From: Streptomyces sp. WP-1
Lineage (GTDB): Bacteria > Actinomycetota > Actinomycetes > Streptomycetales > Streptomycetaceae
Length of the DNA: 64,000 nucleotides
Direction: 5' to 3'
Assembly: GCF_030450125.1 (NCBI RefSeq)
Contig: NZ_CP123923.1
Span: forward strand, 6,605,001-6,669,000
This document shows positions 56,174 through 64,000 of the stretch, one piece after another (positions within the stretch are counted from its first letter, which is position 1; each line of letters opens with the position of its first letter). Made by a program: the position numbers and the translations under genes. The notes beneath the pieces are model-generated. The model did no database searches and had not been told where the DNA came from. It worked only from the letters and a program-made list of their open reading frames with translations.

Positions 56174-56635
56174 TCAGTGTCGTCCGTACGTCCGCTCGCA
56201 GATCTCCGACTCCGGGCTGTTGCCGCGCCAGCCGCCGTACTCGCGGCCCAGGTCGCAGACGTCCGCGGGCACGCGCTGGGAGGTGCGTGGCGGGGCCTGG
56301 GCGGGGTGGTGGGCCTGGGGCGGCCGGGCCGGTGGGGGAGCGAAGGCACGCGCGGGGGAGTGGCCGGGCGCGTGGCGGCCGGGGGCTTCGGGTGCGGCGG
56401 GCTTGGGGGAGGCGGCCGGGTCCCCGGAGGGGCCGACCATCTCCAGGGCCTCGCGGGCCGGTGCCTGCACCACCCGTGGTGACGCGCTGCCGTCCGTGCG
56501 GGGCGCCGGCTGCTGCGCGGGCGCGGCACTCGGCGGCGGTCCCGGTGCCGCCGTGTGCCGTACCGTCACACAGCCGGTGAGGGCCGAGACGGCGACGGTG
56601 ACCAGAAGCGCTGCGGTGGTCGTCGTTCGATGCAC
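56174..56635 (-). CDS. Pro/Ala-rich lipoprotein of unknown function
   Basis: A 153-aa protein. A signal peptide with lipobox LTGC (Cys about residue 22) is followed by a long disordered Pro/Ala region and a short C-terminal segment with two Cys (VCDLGREYGGWRGNSPESEICERTYG), which could form a disulfide. The GTG at 56635 places the signal peptide at the N-terminus; ATG 56674 adds 13 residues before it. The function is unknown. Confidence 0.68.
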   Translation of the reverse strand: MHRTTTTAALLVTVAVSALTGCVTVRHTAAPGPPPSAAPAQQPAPRTDGSASPRVVQAPAREALEMVGPSGDPAASPKPAAPEAPGRHAPGHSPARAFAPPPARPPQAHHPAQAPPRTSQRVPADVCDLGREYGGWRGNSPESEICERTYGRH

Positions 56636-56750
56636 CCGGGCAACGATGCTGGTTCCGGACCCGGTTGGCATCAAAGAGTCGAGCCGGATGCCCCCGCCCG
56701 GGTGAACTCCCCCACCGAACGAGGGGTTTCCGCCCCACGCGGCTGACGGC

Positions 56751-57263
56751 TCAGGCGCCGGTGCTCCCGTCGATCCGCTCCCGGAGCAGATCCGCGTGCC
56801 CGTTGTGCCGGGCGTACTCCTCGATCATGTGGGTGTAGATCCAGCGGAGCGTGAAGTGCTCCTTGCCGGCGCGGTCGGTACGCCGGGACAGCTCCTCCAG
56901 GGAGCGGCCCGCGGTGTCGCGCCGCGCCCTTTCGACCTCGGCGCGGTGGGTGGCGTGGGCCTCCTCCCAGGTGTCCGTCTCCGTGACGTGGAAGTCGCCG
57001 TCGGCGTCGTCGTCGGAGCAGTAGAGGACGCCGAGATCCTCGTCCAGCAGCACCTCGTGGAACCAGAACCGCTCCACCTCGGCCATGTGCCGCACCAGCC
57101 CCATCAGGGTCAGCTCCGAGGGCGGCACCGAGGCGGTCCGCAGCTGCTCGTCGGTCAGCCCCTCGCACTTCGCGATCAGGGTCTGGCGGTGGAAGTCCAG
57201 CCAGCCTTCCAGCATCTCCCGTTCACCGGCGTTCAGGGCGGGTTCGTCGCGTTCGCTCGTCAT
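56751..57263 (-). CDS. DinB-family protein (DUF664)
   Basis: A 170-aa four-helix protein. It has MLEGWLDFHRQTLIAKCEGL at the start, the second-helix His (LVRHMAEVERFWFHEVL), and a C-terminal WIYTHMIEEYARHNGHADLL with the other metal-binding His positions. The family includes thiol-dependent transferases (for example mycothiol S-transferases). Substrate unknown. Confidence 0.9.
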   Translation of the reverse strand: MTSERDEPALNAGEREMLEGWLDFHRQTLIAKCEGLTDEQLRTASVPPSELTLMGLVRHMAEVERFWFHEVLLDEDLGVLYCSDDDADGDFHVTETDTWEEAHATHRAEVERARRDTAGRSLEELSRRTDRAGKEHFTLRWIYTHMIEEYARHNGHADLLRERIDGSTGA

Positions 57264-57306
57264 GCCCTCATCCTCACCGGTCGAGTGCCGCCGCTGCCAG
57301 GGGATT

Positions 57307-57645
57307 TCAGCGGCCCAGCATCCCCGCGAGCAACTCCCGCACGCCCGCCCGGATCCGCGCCCGGTTTGGCACCTCCGTGCTGAACGACCCCGCCGCGCAC
57401 GCGAACATCAGGCCGTCCGCCCAGGCGACGAGGGACAGCACATGCCGGTCCGGGTCGGGGGAGCCGACCGCCGTGAGCAGCAAAGCCAGTTGCTCCTTGA
57501 AGACGGCGCCGACGCGGTCGTAGCAGGCGCGCAGCTCCGGGCGGCGGGTGGCCTCAAGGGCGAGTTCGTAGCGGGCGATCAGCAGCGCGCGGCCCTGGGT
57601 CAGCGAGCGGTGCACGGGGAGTACGGCGGCCGTCCTGGACCCGGG
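57307..57645 (-). pseudogene. TetR-family regulator remnant (C-terminal part)
   Basis: The C-terminal ligand-binding part of a TetR regulator: LLIARYELALEATRRPELRACYDRVGAVF, then LLAGMLGR at the stop. The DNA-binding HTH is missing; upstream frame at 57660-57828 is low-complexity and belongs to the adjacent remnant. It ends where the FAD-monooxygenase remnant begins, suggesting one deletion removed both 5' ends. Confidence 0.72.
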
Positions 57646-57654
57646 CGGGGCGGG

Positions 57655-58462
57655 GCAGCCCGCCTGGGTGCGCGTCGAGCCTGCCGATACCGCCGGGCCC
57701 GCCGCCCACGAGGGGCTGGAGGCCGAGCTGGTCGTCGGTGCGGACGGCATCAACTCCCGTGTCCGCGTCGCCCTGTTCCCCGCCCATCCGGGGCCGGTGT
57801 ACGCCGGGTTCACGACGTGGCGGCCCATGGCCCCGCTGCCCGGCGTCGCGTTCGCCTCCCATGAGAGCTGAGGGCGGGGGCCCTTGTGGGGGACGCATCC
57901 GCTGCGGGACGGACGGGTGTACGCCTACGCGGCGGCCGTCACCCCGGCGGGCGGCCGGGCCCCGGACGACGAACGGGCCGGACTTCTGCGCCGCTACGGC
58001 GACTGGCACCACCCCGTCCCCGCCGTACTCGCCGCCGTCCGCCCCGCCGACGTCCTGCGGCACGACGTCCACCACCTCGCGATCCCGCTGCCCGCCTACC
58101 ACGCGGGCCGCGTCGCTCTCCTCGGCGACGCCGCGCACGCCATGCCGCCCACCCTCGGCCAGGGCGGCAACCAGGCCGTCAGGAACGCCGTCGTCCCCGC
58201 CCACCACGCCCTCGACCTCGCCGCCTACACCGCCGCCCGGCTCCCGCGCCCGACGGCCATCGCCCGGCAGGCCGTCAGGATCGCCCGCGTCGACCTGGCT
58301 CGCGGCCGCGCCGCCGTCGCCGTCCGCGACACCGCGACGGCCGCCCTGTCCAGGCTCCGCCCCGTCCTCTTCCCGCGCGGCTTCGACGGCATCGCCGACT
58401 GGCGGCCCCCGTATGCTGCCGGGGACGTACAGGTGGGCGAGCCGCAGGGGAGAGACACGTGA
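57655..58462 (+). pseudogene. FAD-dependent monooxygenase remnant with in-frame stop
   Basis: The C-terminal two-thirds of a class A flavin monooxygenase: ELVVGADGINSRVRVALFP, then after an in-frame TGA (57869-57871) on the same frame, GPLWGTHPLRDGRVYAY and the second FAD motif VALLGDAAHAMPPTLGQGGNQAV. In intact homologues the stop position is usually Trp (TGG), so one base change would restore reading. The N-terminal FAD-binding GxGxxG part is deleted. The end overlaps the next gene start (GTGA). Confidence 0.78.
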
Positions 58463-59370
58463 AGGTCGGCTGCATCGGACTCGGGGACATCGCGCGGAAG
58501 GCGTATCTGCCGGTGCTGGGCGCGCTGCCCGGGGTCGATCTCCATCTGCACACCCGCACCCCCGCCACCCTCGCCCGGGTCGCCGACGGCCTCCACCTGC
58601 CCGCCGGGCAGCGGCACGACAGCCTCGACTCGCTGCTCGCCGCCGGGCTCGACGCGGCCTTCGTGCACGCGCCCACCGCCGCCCACCCCGAGCTCGTCAC
58701 CCGGCTGCTGACGGCGGGCGTCCCGACGTACGTCGACAAGCCGCTCGCCTTCCGACTCGCGGACTCCGAGCGGCTGGTGGAGCTGGCCGAGCAGCGCGGC
58801 GTCTCCCTCTTCGTCGGCTTCAACCGGCGCTACGCCCCCGGGTACGCGCAGTGCCTGGAGCACCCGCGCGAGCTGATCCTGCTCCAGAAGAACCGGGTCG
58901 GGCTGCCCGAGGAGCCCCGCTCGATGATCCTGGACGACTTCGTGCATGTCGTCGACACCCTGCGCTTCCTCGCGCCGGGCCCGGTCGAGGACGTCACGAT
59001 CCGCGGCCGCGCCCGGGACGGGCTGCTGCACCATGTGGTGCTCCAGCTCGCGGGCGACGGCTTCACCGCGCTCGGCGTGATGAACCGGCTCAGCGGCTCG
59101 ACGGAGGAGATCCTGGAGGTCTCCGGGCAGGACACCAAGCGCCAGGTGCTCAACCTCGCCGAGGTGATCGACCACAAGGGCCAGCCGACCCTGCGCCGGC
59201 GCGGCGACTGGGTGCCGGTGGCCCGGCAGCGCGGCATCGAACAGGCGGTCCACACCTTCATCGACGCGGTACGCGCAGGGCAGCCGCTCAGCGCCCGGGA
59301 CGCGCTGGCGACCCATGAGCTGTGCGAGCGGGTGGTACGAGCGGTTCAGGACCTCCCCGGCGCAGCCTGA
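58459..59370 (+). CDS. Gfo/Idh/MocA-family oxidoreductase
   Basis: A 303-aa NAD(P)-dependent oxidoreductase: Rossmann start VGCIGLGDIARKAYLPVL, the AFVHAPTAAHPELV region, and the EKP-type motif as YVDKPLAF. Likely acts on a sugar or related alcohol; the substrate is unknown. GTG 58459 follows GGGGAGAG and overlaps the end of the monooxygenase remnant. Its 3' end overlaps lnt by 83 bp on the other strand. Confidence 0.9.
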   Translation: MKVGCIGLGDIARKAYLPVLGALPGVDLHLHTRTPATLARVADGLHLPAGQRHDSLDSLLAAGLDAAFVHAPTAAHPELVTRLLTAGVPTYVDKPLAFRLADSERLVELAEQRGVSLFVGFNRRYAPGYAQCLEHPRELILLQKNRVGLPEEPRSMILDDFVHVVDTLRFLAPGPVEDVTIRGRARDGLLHHVVLQLAGDGFTALGVMNRLSGSTEEILEVSGQDTKRQVLNLAEVIDHKGQPTLRRRGDWVPVARQRGIEQAVHTFIDAVRAGQPLSARDALATHELCERVVRAVQDLPGAA

Positions 59371-60862
59371 GCGCCCGGACGCCCTCGCCGGCGCACAGCG
59401 CGGCCAGCACCAGCAGCGCGGCGTGCACCGGCCAGTCGCCGTAGCGGACGTACGGCGTGATGCCGTGCGCGAGCGGCACGTCGTACACCTGTGCGGTGCT
59501 CGCGTCGGTCCCCAGCCAGGGGCCGAGCCGCTGTCCGCCGGGCCCGTACACGGCGGAGACGCCGGTGAGGGTGGCGTGCACCATCGGGCGGCCGGTCTCG
59601 GCGGCGCGCAGCGCGGCCAGCGAGGCGTGCTGCTCCGGCGCCCAGCTGTGCTGGAAGGTGGAGGTGGAGGACTGCCCGAGGAGCACGTCCGCGCCGTCCT
59701 CGGCGAGATGCCGGCTCATGTCGGGGAACGCGGTCTCGAAGCAGATCAGCGGGCCGATCCGCAGCCCGTGTCCCACGTTCATCACGACCTGCTCGGTGCC
59801 GCGCCTGCGGTCCTCGCCGGCCGCCTTGCCCACGGAGGTGGCCCAGCCGAGCACGGAACGGGCGGGTATGTACTCGCCGAACGGGACGAGACGCATCTTG
59901 TCGTACCGGTCGCCGGTGGGGCCGTTCGGGCCGATCAGCACCGAACTCTTGTAGATCCCGGGCCGGTCGGAGCGGCGGGCGTCCACGTTCACCAGGACGT
60001 CGGCGCCGGTCGCGCGGGACAGTGCGGCGATCCGCCGGGACAGGTCGGGCCGGTCGGCGAGGTCGTAACCGACGCTGGACTCGCCCCACACCACCAGGTC
60101 GACGTCCTGCCCGACGAGCCGCCGGGTCAGCCGCTCCTCCCGGTCGAAACGCAGCTCCGGGCTGTCCCGTCCGGCCACGACGCCCGGCTGTACGACGGCG
60201 ATCCGCGTCCCGCCGTCGATCTGCGGCCGGGGTGCCCAGGCCCAGGCGGCGGTGGTCGCGGCGGCGGTGGCGACCACCGTGGCAACGGCGGGCATCCGCG
60301 CTCCGCGCACCGCGATCAGCACGGCCGCCGCCACGTTCACCGCCACCACTAGGAAGCTGAGCAGCCACACCCCGCCGACCGAGGCCAGCCGCAGTGCCGG
60401 GGCCACCTGCCACTGGCTGGCGCCCAGGATGCCCCAGGGGCCGCCGAGTCCCTGCCAGGAGCGGACCAGCTCCACCAGCAGCCAGCCCGAGGGCAGCACG
60501 AGGAGAGCGACGGCGCACCGGCCGGGGGCGGGGGTGCCGCCCAGGTACCGGCGCACCAGCCAGCCCCAGGGCATCCAGAGCAGTCCGAGCAGCGCGCCGA
60601 TCAGGAAGATGAACACATGCAGGCTCGGCAGCAGCCAGTGGTGCACCGCCACGAGATATCCGAAGCCGCCGCACCAGCCGTCGTACGCCGCCCGCCGTCC
60701 GGTCGGCGCCGAGCGGGCCAGCAGCAGCCACGGGACCAGGGCGACGTACGCGAACCACCACAGCGACGGCGCGGGGAACGCCAGCACGGGCAGGGCACCC
60801 GCGAGGGCGACGACGGCGGAGCGTCGCCAGGGGGAGGCCAGCCAGCGGTCGATCGTCGTCAT
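59288..60862 (-). CDS. lnt: Apolipoprotein N-acyltransferase
   Basis: A 524-aa inner-membrane enzyme that adds the third acyl chain to lipoproteins. About six N-terminal transmembrane helices are followed by a nitrilase-like domain with the catalytic triad Glu (DREERLTRR), Lys (YDKMRLVPFGEYIP) and Cys (PLICFETAFPD). ATG 60862 starts at the first helix. The C-terminal tail is Pro/Arg-rich and runs 83 bp into the gene at 58459. Confidence 0.93.
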   Translation of the reverse strand: MTTIDRWLASPWRRSAVVALAGALPVLAFPAPSLWWFAYVALVPWLLLARSAPTGRRAAYDGWCGGFGYLVAVHHWLLPSLHVFIFLIGALLGLLWMPWGWLVRRYLGGTPAPGRCAVALLVLPSGWLLVELVRSWQGLGGPWGILGASQWQVAPALRLASVGGVWLLSFLVVAVNVAAAVLIAVRGARMPAVATVVATAAATTAAWAWAPRPQIDGGTRIAVVQPGVVAGRDSPELRFDREERLTRRLVGQDVDLVVWGESSVGYDLADRPDLSRRIAALSRATGADVLVNVDARRSDRPGIYKSSVLIGPNGPTGDRYDKMRLVPFGEYIPARSVLGWATSVGKAAGEDRRRGTEQVVMNVGHGLRIGPLICFETAFPDMSRHLAEDGADVLLGQSSTSTFQHSWAPEQHASLAALRAAETGRPMVHATLTGVSAVYGPGGQRLGPWLGTDASTAQVYDVPLAHGITPYVRYGDWPVHAALLVLAALCAGEGVRALRLRRGGPEPLVPPARTAHGSPARPGR

Positions 60863-61023
60863 GCGGAGCCTCCCATCCCCAGGGCTCCAGTGTGCGCGCC
60901 GCAAGCGATCTACGACAGGGGGCCTGCCGGCCTCCGCGACCGGGGGCCTGCCGGTCCCCCCGATCACCGCTCGGGAGCCGTCACTTCGCCTTCCCCCGCC
61001 CTCGCCTTTCCCCTTCCCGGACC

Positions 61024-61488
61024 TCACCGCCCGGTGGCCGTCCTCCGCCACTTCTCCGTGACCACGACCTCGCCGATCCGCCAGCCCTCGCGGGTGCGCA
61101 GGAGCCCGAAGTCGTACCGGCCGCCGCTCTCCAGATCCGGCGCGGCCGGGCCGTCCCCGCCGGTGCGGCGCATCGGATTGAAATAGTCGGCCCGCACCCG
61201 CGCGGTGTCCCCGGTGTCATGCTCCAGGACCCCGAACCGCACCCGCCGGTTGACGATCAGATGCTGCCGTACGGCGAACCGCGCCAGGTTCTCGGCCAGC
61301 CACCCGGCAACCTGCCCGGCCTCGCCCTCGATCCCGCCGGACGACCGGTAATCGGCCCTCCCCCCGGACGTGAAAAGGCCCGGGTACGCCGTCCAGTCAC
61401 CGTCGTCCACCGTCACCGCGTACGCGGTCACCAACTCGTCCACGGCCAGCCGGTCCAGTACGGTCGCGAGTTCCGCACGCTGCGTCAT
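61024..61488 (-). CDS. SnoaL/NTF2-like protein
   Basis: A 154-aa protein of the NTF2-like fold: LDRLAVDELVTAYAVTVDDGDWTAYPGLFTSGGRADYR, then RRVRFGVLEHDTGDTARVRADYF and WRIGEVVVTEKW. This fold is used by cyclases, dehydratases and small-ligand binders; no catalytic Asp/His pair is definite. It starts with ATG 61488. Confidence 0.82.
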   Translation of the reverse strand: MTQRAELATVLDRLAVDELVTAYAVTVDDGDWTAYPGLFTSGGRADYRSSGGIEGEAGQVAGWLAENLARFAVRQHLIVNRRVRFGVLEHDTGDTARVRADYFNPMRRTGGDGPAAPDLESGGRYDFGLLRTREGWRIGEVVVTEKWRRTATGR

Positions 61489-61671
61489 CGGCTCAGTCTT
61501 GGCCACGGCGGGGACGGAGCCAAGGGGCGGGCAGGGAAATTCGGCGGTTCGGGCGAGCGGGAGAACCCGTGGCGGTGCCGCACCGCTCCCACTCGGCGGT
61601 GTGGTCCGTCGGTATCGGCGGGGCGGGAAAACGGGTGGCGCGGGCGGGGGTGAGCGTCGAATCTGGCACGC

Positions 61672-62283
61672 GTGAACGATCAAGCCCTCGCCCCCGAACC
61701 GAAGTTCCGCATCCGCGCCCGATATACGGACACCACGATCACCGTCTACCAGGCGTACCGCCCCGCCATCGGCCTCGCCGCCGCTCGAACCGGTCGGTTT
61801 CCGGGGGAGTGGAAGCGGGACCGGATGACCTGGATCAAGCCGTCGTTCCTCTGGATGATGTACCGCTGCGGCTGGGGCACCGAGGAGGGGCAGGAGACGG
61901 TGCTCGCGGTCGAGATCGACCGGGCCGGATTCGAGTGGGCCTTGCGGCACGCCTGTCTGTCGCACTACGCGCCCGGGGTGCATACCGACCGGGCGGCCTG
62001 GAAGCGGGAGTTGGGGCGGGCGCTGGCGCGGGTGCAGTGGGATCCCGAGCGGGATCTGCACCACAACGCGCTGCCCCACCGCTCGCTGCGACTCGGGCTC
62101 GCCGGAGAGGCCACGCGGCGGTACGCCGATGAATGGGTCGTCGGCATCGAGGACGTGACGCCGCTCGCCCGGGACGTGCACGCGGCGGTGCGGGCCGGGG
62201 AGCGGGAGAAGGCCGAGGCGTTGTTGCCCGAGGAGCGGGCGTACCCGGTGGCGGACGGCGTGCTCGCCCACCTGGGGGCGTAG
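61672..62283 (+). CDS. DUF4291 protein
   Basis: A 203-aa protein with the DUF4291 blocks RARYTDTTITVYQAYRPAIGLAA, RMTWIKPSFLWMMYRCGWG, and the C-terminal VQWDPERDLHHNALPHRSLRLGL. The function is unknown; the many Trp, Tyr and His suggest a ligand pocket. It starts with GTG 61672. Confidence 0.9.
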   Translation: MNDQALAPEPKFRIRARYTDTTITVYQAYRPAIGLAAARTGRFPGEWKRDRMTWIKPSFLWMMYRCGWGTEEGQETVLAVEIDRAGFEWALRHACLSHYAPGVHTDRAAWKRELGRALARVQWDPERDLHHNALPHRSLRLGLAGEATRRYADEWVVGIEDVTPLARDVHAAVRAGEREKAEALLPEERAYPVADGVLAHLGA

Positions 62284-62463
62284 TCAGGCCGCCTTGATGA
62301 TCTCCTCGCGGATCGCCTTGGCCCACTCCACGACCAGCAGCTCGTACGCCGTGCGTTCCTGGGCCGAGAGGAAGCCGCCCGTGCGCAGCCAGAGCGCCCG
62401 GATCTGCTCGTTCACCTCGGCGGCAGACCGTGCGGAACCAGGGGGCGGGAAATGGGGGGACAT
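62284..62463 (-). CDS. Small conserved helical protein
   Basis: A 59-aa protein (ATG 62463): SAAEVNEQIRALWLRTGGFLSAQERTAYELLVVEWAKA is a strongly amphipathic helical pair seen in a family of very small Streptomyces proteins. A longer start at 62493 adds ten residues. The stop is immediately after the DUF4291 stop on the other strand. The function is unknown. Confidence 0.72.
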   Translation of the reverse strand: MSPHFPPPGSARSAAEVNEQIRALWLRTGGFLSAQERTAYELLVVEWAKAIREEIIKAA

Positions 62464-62711
62464 ACGGAACAGCCTAGGGGCAGGGTCTGACACTGCGCTA
62501 CCGCACCGCTACGGAGAACGTATGTGGTTGGTCACCGGTGCCGCCGCTCGCGCCCCGTGGTCGACCCAGTTCAGGTGGCATATGCCGGGCTGAGTTGACG
62601 CCGGGCGGTGTCCGCGAGATGGCCGAAACGGGGGCGCGGGCACCCGGCGAGACCGGTTGCGGGCGGGGCAACCGCCCTGTTCGGGAGGGAAGTTCAGGAA
62701 GTTCGGGAACT

Positions 62712-63185
62712 TCAGGAGGGCGTGGCGGGGCCCTTGACCGTCCAGCCCGGGGTCTGCGGGTGGGCCGTCAGGTCGTCGTGATGGACGGGGGAGCCGCAGG
62801 CGCGACAGGTGACCACCGGGACCAGCTCATGGCCGCAGCTGTGCTCCATGGTCATGGGCAGGTCGGTGTTGTGCCGCAGATGGATGTCGCCCCACTCCTT
62901 GAGCGCCATCAGGACCGGCTCCAGCTCCAGGCCCGCCGCGGTCGGCCGGTAGTCGAAGCGCTGGGGATGCTCGCTGTAGACGCGCTTGGTCAGCACCCCG
63001 GCCTCCACGAGCCGGCGCAGCCGGGTGGCCAGGATGTCGCGCGGCGCGCCGATGTTGCGCGCCAGCTGATCGAACCGGCCGTTGCCCAGGCACACCTCCC
63101 GCAGTACGAGCAGGGAGTACTTCTCTCCCACCACCGCGAGGGTGTCGGCGATGGAGCAGGGGCGCGGATCCTTCGGTGCGGCCAT
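62712..63185 (-). CDS. HxlR-family transcriptional regulator
   Basis: A 157-aa protein with the HxlR winged helix: CSIADTLAVVGEKYSLLVLREVCLGNGRFDQLARNIGAPRDILATRLRRL. A C-terminal addition carries CGHELVPVVTCRACGSPVHH, a zinc-ribbon-like Cys-His set. It is divergent from the thiolase gene, and three 20-bp repeats lie between them (63204-63311), probably its operators. Confidence 0.9.
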   Translation of the reverse strand: MAAPKDPRPCSIADTLAVVGEKYSLLVLREVCLGNGRFDQLARNIGAPRDILATRLRRLVEAGVLTKRVYSEHPQRFDYRPTAAGLELEPVLMALKEWGDIHLRHNTDLPMTMEHSCGHELVPVVTCRACGSPVHHDDLTAHPQTPGWTVKGPATPS

Positions 63186-63203
63186 GCGGCCCAGTTTAGT
63201 TGA

Positions 63204-63311
63204 GAGTTTGGTTTTCCAACCCATGCGAAACGGTATGCGTTCGCCCCGCGCCCGGTCATGGGTTTGATTTTCCAACCCACCCCGCTATGGTGAGTTTGAA
63301 TTTCCTACCCA
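63204..63311. promoter_or_regulatory. Three 20-bp operator-like repeats between hxlR and thiolase
   Basis: Direct repeats with the form GRGTTTGRWTTTCCWACCCA at 63204-63223 (GAGTTTGGTTTTCCAACCCA), 63260-63279 (GGGTTTGATTTTCCAACCCA) and 63292-63311 (GAGTTTGAATTTCCTACCCA). The second has the inverted arms GGGTT/AACCC. They fill the 176-bp divergent intergenic region; the first lies next to the hxlR start and the last is 50 bp before the thiolase start. Confidence 0.72.
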
Positions 63312-63361
63312 CCGGTAACCATGCTCGTGAACGAGCCCGCTCCGCCGCAGGAGGCCGCACC

Positions 63362-64000
63362 ATGCGAGACGCAGTGATCGTCGAGGCCGTACGCACCCCG
63401 ATCGGCAAGGGCAAGCCCACCGGTGCCCTCGCCCAGGTGCACCCCGTCCAGCTGCTCGCCCACACGCTGAAGTCCCTGGTCGAGCGCTCCGGTGTCGACC
63501 CGGCGCTGATCGAGGACGTGATCGGCGGCACCGTCGACCAGGTCGGCGAGCAGGCCATGAACACCACCCGGTACGCCGTGCTCGCCGCCGGTCTGCCCGA
63601 CACGGTCCCGGCCACCACGGTGGACCGCCAGTGCGGCTCCTCCCAGCAGGCCGTGCACTTCGCCGCCCAGGGTGTGATCGCCGGCGCGTACGACATGGTC
63701 GTCGCCTGCGGTGTGGAGTCGATGAGCCGGGTGCCGATGTGGTCCAACGTGCCCGCCGGGAAGGACCCCTTCGGGCCCGGCGTCGCCGCGCGCTACCCCG
63801 AGGGGCTGCTGCCGCAGGGCATCAGCGCCGAGCTGATCTCCGCCAAGTGGTCGCTGACCCGCGCGGAGATGGACGCCTTCGCGGTCTCTTCGCACCGCAA
63901 GGCCGCCGCGGCCTGGGAGGCGGGGCTCTTCGACGCCGAGACCGCGCCCCTGGAGGGCGTCACCCGCGACGAGTGCGTACGGCCCGACAGCACCCCGGAG
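63362..64000 (+). CDS. Acetyl-CoA acetyltransferase (thiolase), 3' end outside window
   Basis: The first 213 residues of a thiolase. It starts RDAVIVEAVRTPIGKGKPTG; the nucleophilic Cys is in VDRQCGSSQQAVHFAAQG (near residue 90), and GVESMSRVPM follows. The gene continues past the window end. The family condenses or cleaves acyl-CoA thioesters in fatty-acid metabolism; chain-length preference cannot be read here. It starts with ATG 63362 after GCAGGAGG. Confidence 0.95.
   Translation, partial: MRDAVIVEAVRTPIGKGKPTGALAQVHPVQLLAHTLKSLVERSGVDPALIEDVIGGTVDQVGEQAMNTTRYAVLAAGLPDTVPATTVDRQCGSSQQAVHFAAQGVIAGAYDMVVACGVESMSRVPMWSNVPAGKDPFGPGVAARYPEGLLPQGISAELISAKWSLTRAEMDAFAVSSHRKAAAAWEAGLFDAETAPLEGVTRDECVRPDSTPE

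Overview
This is a window of a Streptomyces chromosome. The evidence is very high G+C, many GTG starts, a Streptomyces-type 23S-5S rRNA operon end, and a run of core genes (cardiolipin synthase, mannose-1-phosphate guanylyltransferase, DUF881/Sbp, GarA-like FHA protein, FtsR-like MerR, bifunctional nuclease, DNA polymerase IV, glycine riboswitch-gcvP) whose order matches, from memory, the SCO1389-SCO1378 region of S. coelicolor. All family calls are by eye; no database search was run.

Layout. 1-1709: 3' part of 23S rRNA, 5S rRNA and a strong terminator. 1.77-12.5 kb: envelope and regulatory core genes (cardiolipin synthase, ManB-like fusion with a degenerate mutase half, DUF881-Sbp-DUF881, GarA-like protein, two MerR regulators, DUF151 nuclease, dinB, PRC-barrel). 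12.6-15.8 kb: tandem glycine riboswitch, gcvP and terminator. 15.9-20.4 kb: molybdate cluster (two-domain Mop protein, modC, modB, modA, a small Moco-binding-domain protein, and an HTH-Mop regulator). 20.4-29.5 kb: APC-type permease, small membrane and stress proteins, a GCS2-type ligase, CPBP protease, PhzF, and an orphan gcvH.

29,583-39,921 is the main accessory feature: a 10,339-bp Tn7-like transposon with matching ends, an exact 5-bp target duplication (CGGAT), spaced TnsB-type end repeats, and tnsA-tnsB-tnsC-tniQ in one overlapping operon. Its TniQ carries five consecutive zinc-ribbon motifs in place of the usual long C-terminus. The cargo is a three-gene operon with the architecture of an ABC-three-component (ABC-3C) conflict system: a DUF4297-type nuclease, a small winged-helix-like middle component, and an SMC/Rad50-like ABC ATPase with a central zinc-hook-like cysteine motif. 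A lone gene with a HEPN-like R-x4-H motif lies next to the right end. The element sits between the 5' ends of gcvH and a divergent padR gene.

40-64 kb returns to ordinary chromosome: PadR, SRPBCC, Clp_N protein, EamA exporters (one a remnant), a MocR regulator divergent from a PNPOx-like gene, LysR divergent from EamA, an atypical isochorismatase-fold protein, a HipA-like/DUF3037 pair, an SDR pair, a solute-binding lipoprotein, ung, a decayed tetR/FAD-monooxygenase pair, a Gfo/Idh/MocA oxidoreductase overlapping lnt tail to tail, SnoaL-like and DUF4291 proteins, and an HxlR regulator divergent from a thiolase cut by the window end, with three 20-bp repeats between them.

No tRNA gene, CRISPR array or prophage was seen.
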